From: Eutreptiella sp. 'Long Island Sound 2002'
Lineage: Eukaryota > Euglenozoa > Euglenophyceae > Eutreptiales > Eutreptiaceae
Direction: 5' to 3'
NCBI GenBank assembly: GCA_964036045.1
Contig: OZ038381.1
Span: forward strand, 142,886,096-142,950,095
DNA length: 64,000 nt
This document shows positions 45,500 to 55,800 of the stretch, piece by piece. How positions within the stretch are numbered: the stretch's first letter is position 1; each line of letters opens with the position of its first letter. The position numbers and the translations under genes were made by a program. The notes below the pieces were generated by a model that was not told the origin of the DNA, searched no databases, and worked only from the letters and a program-made list of their open reading frames with translations.

Positions 45500-46323
45500 C
45501 GTGGGAGTACGCTCATACAATAGGTCACTGACGCATCATCACAGAACCACTACTCATCGCGAACTAAAAAGTGAGCAACAAAGTGCCCTTCCTCCCTAGT
45601 TGCTGCAACATGTAGCACCATGGCCCGGAGGGACCAATGGTACCCGTTGACATCCACAAACTCATGATCCATAGTCAAGCTATGAAGATGTTGCTTGTGG
45701 ACATGAAGTGGAGCCCACTTGTTGAACACCAGTGACGATAGTACAATGGCCTCCTGGAGATCCCCCCCACAGCCACATGGGGGGGCGTTTGAAGGGCGGC
45801 CCAACCAACGGCCCCTCATTCCCTCCCTCATTCGCACCCGCACGCTTTGGCCCTGGTTAGTAACATGCAACACTTGGGCAGCCAGTCCCAACTCACCTCC
45901 AGCTTGGTGGACTTTCTTGTCACATACTGGGCACCGCTGCCACCGTTGCTCATGAGACAAGCAGTCAGACAGAGAACGAACACCAGCACGAACCAGCTTC
46001 GGTACGATGTGCTTCCAACACTCAGCCATCTCGGACTGCTGCATCCACTCAAACTTGGGAGCCCTCCTGACACATTGACACCGACCATTACACTCGCACA
46101 CAGTAAAAGTTGGCTGTCCCTCATCCGCCAACAGGCGTGCAACGGCATTTGGACGGTACACAGCACCTGTCATACTTGCCACAATGTCACCCCAAAGTGT
46201 AGCCCACACCGCCACATCATCTGGGCATTCATCATGGAAGGCCTCCTGTCCACCAGAGGCCAGCAGGAGGCATTGCAACGTTGTACCAAGCCAACACCAA
46301 TTGTGACTTGGGGGGTTCGCCAT
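45500..46323 (-). pseudogene. Ubiquitin-specific protease (USP/C19)-like domain with in-frame TAG
   Basis: The ATG at 46,323 lies 41 bases after the TAG that closes the oxygenase-like frame. The Cys box NPPSHNWCWLGTTLQCL puts the nucleophile at C10 (family pattern GLxNxGNTCYxNSxLQ). Two Cys clusters follow (CECNGRCQC near 75-85 and CPVC near 130), consistent with the zinc-ribbon fingers of USPs. The His box is YHWSLRAMVLHV ... REEGHFVAHF, with the catalytic His in GHF. A TAG at 45,550 follows RDE, and the same frame resumes at once with WFCDDASV, the expected closing motif (WxxFDDxxV) with the catalytic Asp. At roughly 270 aa it is short for a USP but has all three catalytic boxes. The role would be removal of ubiquitin from a partner, possibly to stabilise the neighbouring transposase (inference). 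Without readthrough of the TAG the Asp box is lost. Confidence 0.7.
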
Positions 46324-46363
46324 GCCACATGGCCATTGCCGTGCTCCACCTTGCAGACCCCCA

Positions 46364-47423
46364 CTAACCAATAGGTAGGCGGAAGGCATGTTGGTGCAAG
46401 AACTTGCGGTGCGATGGAGGCAAACTCTGCCATTCTCCACGGCCCTAAAGCACCAGGAATCGCCTGTCCCCTTTCCATGGGCAAGTAGCATGCCATGCCC
46501 GGGTGCGGACCACTACAGGTTGCCTATCGACACGGTACCTATGGCCCGGACGGTTAATGCCATCTGGGCACTGCCTTCTCCCTGGTCTGCCGTGCGGTCC
46601 ACTGCCGACGCCTCCCTCTTCCACCCAGATCTCACCACCCACGTGCTGCCGCGTGGAGAACACTGCTGACCACGGGGTACTATCAAAACGATGTTGATGG
46701 GAAGCTGTCGTCTCATTGCATGACAGCTGAATTGTAGTCCACGTGAACCACTCTGGCACCAACTCCCTTGCAATGTGGTTCACCATCATCACAAGGGGGC
46801 CATGCTCCTGTGTCCCTTGCACAAGCCGCGACCGGCGACAATCCCCTTTCGCTGTATGCCCTTTGCTCTCACCGACACCCAACTGCAACCTTCGCAAGGA
46901 GAACTGCCCTAACGTCTCTCTAGTGTACACCAGTGTACCCATTATGCCATGCCAGACACACAAAGGTGCTACCTGCAACGAGCGGCCGTAGCTGGCGCCT
47001 CGGTAATGTCCTCCCCGCCGGTGCCCATCACGTTCGGCCTCACCAATGACGATCACGCATGCTTGTTCACAGGCTTCCTCCATCTCCTGGATTGTATGGT
47101 ACACTTTGGCTTCTGCCATACCCGGACTCCAAACTGCAGCGGACGTCACAGCAGTGTCCGGGCCAAACCTTGAATCCATTATTTTTGGTGTGTTTGTACG
47201 CAACAACACAACCTTCCCGTCGATGTGGTTGGCGAGATGTCGATAATGGTCCGGCACCCCCCCCCCAGGGCTTCCCGTCCCAGTTATTCTGTGCCAGGGC
47301 CCTACAGACACTTAGAGCACTCTCTTTAACCTCTATGCCACACCGTTCCCTGTACATTATGGTTGCCTGAACTCGCAGGTCCGCACCACTTAAGGCGGTC
47401 TGACTACCGATTGTCAATGTCAA
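46364..47423 (-). pseudogene. 2-oxoglutarate/Fe(II) oxygenase-like domain; one frameshift and one in-frame TAG
   Basis: The N-terminal part is in the frame of 47,423-47,270 (GADLRVQATIMYRERCG). At a 10-base C-run (47,257-47,266) the protein-like sequence moves to the frame of 47,250-46,364. Counted from 47,311: FTWTTIQLSCNETTASHQH (189-207), then H207-R-F-D210, GGEIWVE (225-231), W273-H274 (RAWHATCPW) and G281-D-R283. A TAG at 46,445 follows RRFLVL, and the frame continues GRGEWQSLPPSHRKF to a TAG at 46,364. Order and spacing match a double-stranded beta-helix dioxygenase: first His/Asp, a GG turn, second His about 65 residues on, then an Arg for 2-oxoglutarate. The first motif is HxxD instead of HxD, which may cost activity. 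Resemblance to the oxygenases carried by some eukaryotic transposons is an inference. The substrate is unknown. Confidence 0.5.
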
Positions 47424-48861
47424 TTGCTGCGGTCTGGTCCACCCCTAACGACATAGGCTTTGCAGCACGCATGGGGTTGGGATCCCTAGACATTGCTTTC
47501 TTGCCTGAGGGGGGGCTGTTGCTCAGCTGTGAGCCATCTGTGCTGGACTGACTAGGTGCCTTGACAGTGCATGCCGTCTCCAAACTGCTATGCATATTCG
47601 GGGGTGACATTTCACTATCTTGCCCACTTAATAACACCTGTGGTGGGCGCTGTGCTAGGGGCACAGGGTATCCCTAATCAGAGAGTGACTCAGCACCACA
47701 ACCGGGGTGGGGCGTTAGGCATTCTTGTGCAGCACCTGGACCTGTGTTTTCCATTACGTCTCGGCCCTGGATCTCATCATCAGCATGCACACCACCTGCA
47801 ACATCGAGTGCACCTGGGGGTCCACATCGCAGCGCACAGGCTGGGACGTCGGACCCATTTGGATCACCTCTGCGGGGATCCTGGCCAGCAGTCATAGGAG
47901 TTAAGGCGGGGGGGGGTTTGGGGGGGGGGGGCATTGCTGTGCTTCACCAGGGGTGCCAGCTGTGCCTGCAGCCTCCTTTGTGCCCCCTTCCTCGTGCACA
48001 GCACATGCATCATTGGGTGTACCTTTGTCACAAGGGACACCACCAGATGTATCTTGGGATCCGAGTCGCAGCGCACAGGCTGGGACGTCGGACTGGCTCC
48101 TCACCTCTGGGGGGATCTTGGTCAGGTGTCACGGGACCTGGGGGGGGGGGGGGGGTTGCACCCCAGCTTCAGCCATGGCTTCCAATAGAAGATCCATGGC
48201 CTCCTCCCCTGCATCATCTGTCCATGCATTGTTCACCACACGGACACCAGCATGGAGGTATCCCAAGTGGTTGCGGGGTATCTCAGGGCTGAAAGGGGTG
48301 CACCTCAGTATCACATCGCTACTTTCTTGCATGGGAATCCGCATGGACTTTTGCAAAGTGGCGTCCCACCGCATAGGCAGCCACCAGGCTCTCCTCTGAC
48401 AGGGGCTCCCGCCGCTGCTCCCCCAAGCCTTGCATCGTAATGCGGACACACCAGGCAATGCCATGGCGCGTTGTCATCAGTGCTTGGTCGAGCTGTTGCT
48501 CTCTAGTCAGCCGCACCGTCATAGGAGCTGGATTGGGTGGGACGCTTGGTTGAGGTTCGGGACTGCCATTAGAACTTGAGCTTTCTGGCAACAGTGAGCT
48601 CCGTTGACTACCCCCAGATCCAGGGGTCCCCTGGCGAGTCGGACCTGTGCCACCAGTTGGCAACGACACTCTCCGTCGACCACCCCCGGATCTTGGGGTC
48701 CCCTGTGCTTTCGAACCCTTCCCGTTGGCCGGCAAGAGTGAGTTCCGGCGGCTCGCAAGTGCCACCAAATCACTTGTGAATGGCCGTGTTGCACTTGCTG
48801 CCTGTGGCCAAAAGTACTGCATTCGGCCCAAGGGTAGTCTCCGTACCCCAGTCACATACAT
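47404..48861 (-). pseudogene. Pro/Ser/Gly-rich, repeat-containing coding traces
   Basis: 48,861-48,322 encodes a basic/Ser-rich stretch with a ~26-residue repeat (for example SLPTGGTGPTRQGTPGSGG and GKGSKAQGTPRSGG), ending in a helical part (EESLVAAYAVGRHFAK). The frame then changes near 48,340 to ESSDVILRCTPFSPEIP and RNHLGYLHAGVRVVNNAW (to TGA 48,129). 47,664-47,407 reads SSLETACTVKAPSQSS. Two segments about 240 bp apart (47,822-47,855 and 48,062-48,095) are nearly identical and encode SDVPACALR. Runs of G at 47,923-47,933 and 48,142-48,154 make the frame uncertain. It looks like a disordered linker region of the same locus. No domain is recognised. Confidence 0.35.
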
Positions 48862-48900
48862 CTTCTCTACAGCGGGTGTGGGGTACTTGGTCTCCCCTCT

Positions 48901-49299
48901 TCAGAATGGCCATGAGTCCACGAGTGGCAGGGCGTACACAATGTCATTCCAAGCCTCCATCCAAGCAAGTTTGCTAACGCTAGTGGGGTGTCCAGCAATG
49001 GCCCCTCGTCGACTCCCCACTTTCCCACAGTCCTGCTCATACTATTTTATCCGCTCCCAGAGGTTTGAGGCTACCGTACGGTATTCCACAACAGCACCTC
49101 CGTCCTCCCGTGTGCACTTTGGACTGCCCTCTTGGCTGTACATCAAGCGGCACAGTGCTGCAAGTCCATGGGTATGGATGAAATCGAGAACACATGTCGC
49201 CATGTGCCATGCGGACTTCCTGTAATAGATGGCCTCCTGTTCTGGTGGAGCATGCCACCCTGCCTGGTCGGCCAGGGACCAAGGGCAAACTTCTGCGCC
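48901..49299 (-). pseudogene. Unknown conserved-looking frame upstream of the oxygenase/USP/transposase locus
   Basis: Between an in-frame TGA at 49,300-49,302 and a TGA at 48,901-48,903 one frame reads as a typical globular protein (YYRKSAWHMATCVLDFIHTH, GAVVEYRTVASNLWERIK, KLAWMEAWNDIVYALPLV). It is interrupted once, by TAG at 49,042-49,044 between WERIK and YEQDCGK. After the second TGA the frame continues into RGETKYPTPAVEKMYV (48,861 region). No family is recognised. A 5-prime exon may lie outside, or the minisatellite at 49,260-49,660 may have replaced it. Confidence 0.4.
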
Positions 49300-49660
49300 T
49301 CAAGGGCTAGCAGTAGCTGGGATGGATGACGACCCTGGTCGAGGCGCAGCGGCCAGTGACCGAGGGCGGACTCCTGCGGCTCAGCGGTCTGCAGTGGGTG
49401 GGGTGGGAGACGGAAGATGACCGAGGTCGAGGCGCGGCGGCCAGGGACCAAGGGCGAACTCCTGCGGCTCGGCGGTCTGCGTGCGTGGGTTGGGGGATGG
49501 CTAACGACTGTGGTCGCGGCGCTGTCGCCAGGGACCAAGGGCCAACTTCTGTGGCTCAAGGGCCAGCAGTAGGTGGGTGGGGGGATTAGGGATGCCCCTG
49601 GTCGAGCCGCTGCGGCCACACACCAAGGGGCAACTCCTGCAGCTCAGAGGCTAGCAGAGG
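49260..49660. repeat. ~87-bp minisatellite, five units
   Basis: The motif CCAGGGACCAAGGGC and relatives recurs at about 49,272, 49,351, 49,441, 49,529 and 49,616 (spacing 79-90 bp). Each is followed by ACTCCTGCGGCTCAGCGG-like sequence and GTGGGTGGGG. A 158-aa minus-strand frame is a product of the repeat. Confidence 0.8.
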
Positions 49661-49819
49661 TGAGGTAAAGGTATCTGGGTCGTAGACGCTATGGTCAAGA
49701 CCACGGACAACTTCTTCACCTAAGTGGTGAAGTTGGTGGCACAAAGGTCGTAACAAATTCTGTGGGAAGACGGGGTATGGGGCACCACACAATTCGCACA
49801 AGTATGGAATGTGCAAAAA
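49661..49819. other. Short unique junction before the satellite
   Basis: No feature is seen. The satellite starts abruptly after GTATGGAATGTGCAAAAAA (ending about 49,820). Confidence 0.4.
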
Positions 49820-52800
49820 AAATTCACGGAGGGGGGTGAATAATTCACGGAGGTATCAAAAAATTCACGGAGGGGGGTAAATAATTCACGGAGGAGCGAA
49901 ATGATTCACGGAGGGGCGTAAATAATTCACGGAGGGGCGAAATAATTCACGGAGGGGGTTAAAGAATTCACGGAGGGGCGAAATCATTCACGGAGGGGCG
50001 TAAATAATTCACGGAGGTATCAAATAATTCACGGAGGGGCGTAAACAATTCACGGAGGGGCGTAAAGAATTCACGGGGGGGCGAAATAATTCACGAAGGG
50101 GCGTAAATAATTCACGGAGGTATCAAATAATTCACGGAGGGGGGTAAATAATTCACGGAGGGGCGAAATAATCCACGGAGGGGCGAAATAATTCACGGAG
50201 GGGGGTAATTAATTCACGGAGGGGCGTAAACAATTCACGGAGGAGCGAAAAAATTCACGGAGGTATCAAACAATTCACGGAGGGGGGTGAATAATTCACG
50301 GAGGTATCAAATAATTCAAGGAGGGGGGTAAATAATTCACGGAGGGGCGAAATAATCCACGGAGGGGCGAAATAATTCACGGAGGGGGGTAAATAATTCA
50401 CAGAGGGGCGTAAACAATTCACGGAGGGGCGAAAAAATTCACGGAGGTATCAAACAATTCACGGAGGGGGGTACACAATTCACGGAGGTATCAAATAATT
50501 CACGGAGGGGGGTAAATAATTCACGGAGGCATCAAATAATTCACGGAGGGGCGAATTCATTCACGGAGGGGGGTAAATAATTCACGGAGAGGCGAAATAA
50601 TTCACTGGGGGGCGTAAATAATTCACGGTGGTATCAAAAAATTCACGGAGGGGGGTAAATAATTCACGGAAGGGCGAAATAATTCAACGAGGGGCGAAAT
50701 AATTCACGGAGGGGGGTAAATAATTCACGGAGGGGCGTACATAATTCTCGGAGGGCCCAAATAATTCACGGAGGGGCGTAAATAATTCAGGGAGGTATCA
50801 AATACTTCATGGAGGGGGGTGAATAATTCAAGGAGGTATCAAATAATTCACGGAGGGGCGTAAATAATACACGGAGGTATCAAATAATTCACGGAGGGGG
50901 GCAAATAATTTACGGAGGGGCGTACATAATTCTCGGAGGGGCGAAATAATTCACGGAGGGGCGTAAATAATTCAGGGAGGTATCAAATACTTCATGGAGG
51001 GGGGTGAATAATTCAAGGAGGTATCAAATAATTCACGGAGGGGCGTAAATAATACACGGAGGTATCAAATAATTCACGGAGGGGGGCAAATAATTTACGG
51101 AGGTATCAAATAATTCACGGAGGGGCCTAAATAATTCACGGAGGGGCGAAATAATTCACGAAGTAGGGTAAATAATTCAGGTTAGGGTTAGGGTTAGGGT
51201 TAGGGTTAGGGTAAATAAGTAGGGTAAATAATTCACGGAGGGGCTTAAATGATTCATGGAGGGGCGAAATAATTCACGGAGGGGGATAAACAAATCACGG
51301 AGCTATCAAATAATTCACGGAGGGGCGCCAATAATTCACGAAGGGGCGAAAGAATTCACGGAGGTATCAAATAATTCACGGTGGGGGTGAAATAATTCAC
51401 GGAGGGGCGAAATAATTCACGGAGGGGGTTGAAGAATTCACGGAGGGGCGAAATAATTCACGGAGGGGCGTAACTAATTCACGGAGGTATCAAATAATTC
51501 ACGGAGGGGCGTAAACAATTCACGGAGGGGCGTAAAGAATTCACGGGGGGGCGAAATAATTCACGAAGGGGCGTAAATAATTCACGGAGGTATCAAATAA
51601 TTCACGGAGGGGGGTAAATAATTCACGGAGGAGCGAAATAATTCACGGAGGGGCGAAATAATTCACGGGGGGGGGTAAATAATTCACGGAGGGGCGTAAA
51701 CAATTCACGGAGGGGCGAAATAGTTCACGGAGGTATCAAACAATTCACGGAGGGGGGTAAATAATTCACGGAGGTATCAAATAGTTCAAGGAGGGGGGTA
51801 AGCAATTCACGGAGGTATCAAATAATTCACGGAGGGGGGTAAATAATTCACAGAGGCATCAAATAATTCACGGAGGGGCGAATTCATTCGCGGAGGGGGG
51901 TAAATAATTCACGGAGGGGCGAAATAATTCACTGGGGGGCGTAAATAATTCACGGTGGTATCAAAAAATTCACGGAGGGGGGTAAATAATTCACGGAAGG
52001 GCGAAATAATTCAACGAGGGGCGAAATAATTCACGGAGGGGGGTAAATAATTCACGGAGGGGCGTACATAATTCTCGGAGGGGCGAAATAATTCACGGAG
52101 GGGCGTAAATAATTCACGGAGGTATCAAATACTTCATGGAGGGGGGTGAATAATTCAAGGAGGTATCAAATAATTCACGGAGGGGCGTAAAAAATACACG
52201 GAGGTATCAAATAATTCACGGAGGGGGGCAAATAATTTACGGAGGTATCAAATAATTCACGGAGGGGCCTAAATAATTCACGGAGGGGCGAAATAATTCA
52301 CGGAGGGGGGTAAAAAATTCATGGAGGGGCTTAAATGATTTACGGAGGGGCGAAATAATTCACGGAGGGGGATAAACAAATCACGGAGCTATCAAATAAT
52401 TCACGGAGGGGCGCCAATAATTCACGAAGGGGCGAAATAATTCACGGAGGTATCAAATAATTCACGGGGGGGGGGTGAAATAATTCACGGAGGGGGGTAA
52501 ATAATTCACGGAGGTATAAAATAGTTCACGGAGGGGCGTAAATAGTTCACGGAGGTATCAAAAAATTTACGGAGGAACGTAAATAATTCATGGAGGGGCG
52601 AAATAATTCACGGAGGGGGCTAAATAATTCACGGAGGTATCAAATAACTCACGGAGCGGCGTGAACAATTCACGGAGGTATGAAAGAATTCACGGAGGGG
52701 CCTAAATAATTCACGGAGGGGGGTAAATAATTCACGGAGGTATCAAATAATTCGAGGAGGGGGGTAAATAATTCACGGAGGGGCGGAAAAATTCACGGAG

Positions 52801-55800
52801 GGGGGTAAATAATTCACGGAGGGGCGAAATAATTCACGGAGGGGCGTAAAAAATTCGTGGAGGGGGGTAAATAATTCATGGAGGTATCAAATAATTCACG
52901 GAGGGGCGAAATAAGTCACGGAGGGGCGTAAATGATTCACGGAGGTATCAAAGAATTTACGGTGGGGGGTAAATAATTCACAGAGGTATCAAATAAATCA
53001 CGGAGGGGCGAAATAATTCACCGAGGGGGGTAAATAATTCACGAACGGGCGAAATGATTCACGAAGAAGGTTGAATAATTCACGGAGGGGCGTAAACAAT
53101 TCACAGAGGGGCGAAATATTTCACGGAGGGGCGTAAAAAATTCACAGAGGGAAGAAATAATTCACGGAGGGGCGTAAATAATTCGTGGGGGGGGGGGGTA
53201 AATAATTCCCGGAGGTATCAAATAATTCAGGAAGGGACGAAATAATTCACGGAGGGGCGTAAATAACTCACGGATGTATCAAATAATTCACGGTGGGGGG
53301 TAAATAATTCACGGGGGTATCCAATAAGTCACGGAGGGGGGTAAATAATTCACGGAGGTATCAAATAATTCACAGAGGGGCGAAAAAATTCGTGGAGGGG
53401 GGTAAATAATTCACAGAGGGGCGAAATAATTCACGAAGGGGGGTAAATAATTCACGCAGGGGCGTAGACAATTCACGGAGGGGCGAAAAAATTCAGGCAG
53501 GGGCGTAAATAATTCACGGAGGTATCAAATAATTCACGAAGGGGGGTAAATAATTCACGGAGGGGCGAAACAATTCACGGAGGGGCGTAAATAATGCACG
53601 GAGGTATCAGATAATTCACGGAGGGGCGTAAATAATTCACGGAGGTATAAAACAATTCACGGAGGGGCCTAAATAATTCACGGAGGGGCGAAATGATTCA
53701 CGGAGGGGGATAAATAATTCACGGAGGTATCAAATAATTCACGGAGGGGCGTAAATAATTCACGGAGGGGCAAAACAATGCATGCAGGGGTGTAAATAAT
53801 TCACGGAGTTATCCATTAATTCACGGAGGGGCAAAATAATTCACGGAGGGGCGTAAATCATTCACGGAGGTATAAAACAATTCACGGAGGGGGGTAAATA
53901 ATTCACGGAGGTATCAAATAACTCACGGAGGGGGGTAACTAATTCACGGAGGTATCAAATAATTTACGAAGGGGGGTAAATAATTCACGCAGGTATCAAA
54001 TAAATCACGGAGGGGCGAAATAATTCACGGAGGGGGGTAAATAATTCACGAAGGGGCGAAATAATACACGGAGAAGGTTAAATAATTCACGGAGGGGCGT
54101 AAACAATTCACGGAGGGGCGAAACAATTCACGGAGGGGCGTAAATCATTTGCGGAGAGGCGAAGGAATTCACAGAGGGGCGTGAATAATTGGCGGAGGTA
54201 TCAAATAATTCAGGGAGGGGGGGAAATATTGAGCGAAGGTATCCAATAATTCACGGACGTATCAAATAATTTACGGAGGGGGGTAAATAATTCACGGAGG
54301 TATCAAATAATTCACAGCCGGGCGAAATAATTCACGGAGGGGGGTAAATGATTCACGGAGGGGCGAAATAATTCACGGAGGGGGGTAAATAATTCACGCA
54401 GGGGCGTAAACAATCAACGGAGGGGCGAAAAAATTCACGGAGGGGGGTAAATAATGCACGGAGGGGCGTATATAAATCACGGAGGCATCAAATAATTCAC
54501 GGAGGGGCGAATTCATTCACGGAGGGGGGTAAATAATTCACGGAGGGGCGAAATAATTCACTGGGGGGCGTAAATAATTCACGGTGGTATCAAAAAATTC
54601 ACGGAGGGGGGTAAATAATTCACGGAAGGGCGAAATAATTCAACGAGGGGCGAAACAATTCACGGAGGGGGGTAAATAATTCACGGAGGGGCGTACATAA
54701 TTCTCGGAGAGGCGAAATAATTCATGGAGGGGCGTAAAAAATTCACGGAGGTATCATATACTTCATGGAGGGGGGTGAATAATTCAGGGAGGTATCAAAT
54801 AATTCACGGAGGGGCGTAAATAATACACGGAGGTATCAAATAATTCACGGAGGGGGGCAATAATTTACGGAGGTATCAAATAATTCACGGAGGGGCGAAT
54901 TAATTCACGGAGGGGGGTAAACAATTCACGGAGGGGCTTAAATGATTCACGGAGGGGCGAAATAATTCACGGAGGGGGATAAACAAACCACGGAGCTATC
55001 AAAAAATTCACGGAGGGGCGCGAATAATTCACGAAGGGGCGAAACAATTCACGGAGGTATCAAATAATTCACGGGGGGGTGAAAAAATTCACGGAGGGGG
55101 GTAAATAATTCACGGAGGTATCAAATAGTTCACGGAGGGGCGTAAATAGTTCACGGAGGTATCAAATAATTTACGGAGGGGCGTAAATAATTCATGGAGG
55201 GGCGAAATAATTCACGGAGGGGGCTAAATAATTCACGGAGGTATCAAATAATTCACGGGGCGGCGTAAACAATTCACGGAGGTATGAAAGAATTCACGGA
55301 GGGGCCTAAATAATTCACGGAGGGGGGTAAATAATTCACGGAGGTATCATATAATTCACGGAGGGGGGTAAATAATTCACGGAGGTATCAAATAATTCAC
55401 GGAGGGGCGTAAATAATTCACGGACGTATCAAATAATTCGAGGAGGGGGGTAAATAATTCACGGAGGTATCAAATAATTCACGGAGGGGGGTAAATAATT
55501 CACGAAAGGGCGGAATAATTCACGGAGGGGGGTAAAAAATTCACGGAGGGGCGTAAAAGATTCGTGGAGGGGGGTGAGAAAATCCTGGAGGTATCAAATA
55601 ATTCATGGAGGGGCGAAATAATTCACGGAGGGGCGTAAATAATTCACGGAGGTATCAAAGAATTCACGGTGGGGGGTAAATAATTCACAGAGGTATCAAA
55701 TAAATCACGGAGGGGCGAAAGAATTCACCGGGGGGGGTAAATAATTCACGAACGGGCGAAATAATTCACGGAGAAGGTTGAACAATTCACGGAGGGGCGT

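Noticed and set aside
46500-46773. N-terminal extension of the USP through a TAG at 46,513
   Set aside because: That frame overlaps the oxygenase-like C-terminus, which carries the recognisable motifs. The USP more likely starts at the ATG at 46,323, so this TAG is not evidence for readthrough.
51181-51211. True chromosome end
   Set aside because: Satellite continues for kilobases on both sides of only five hexamers.
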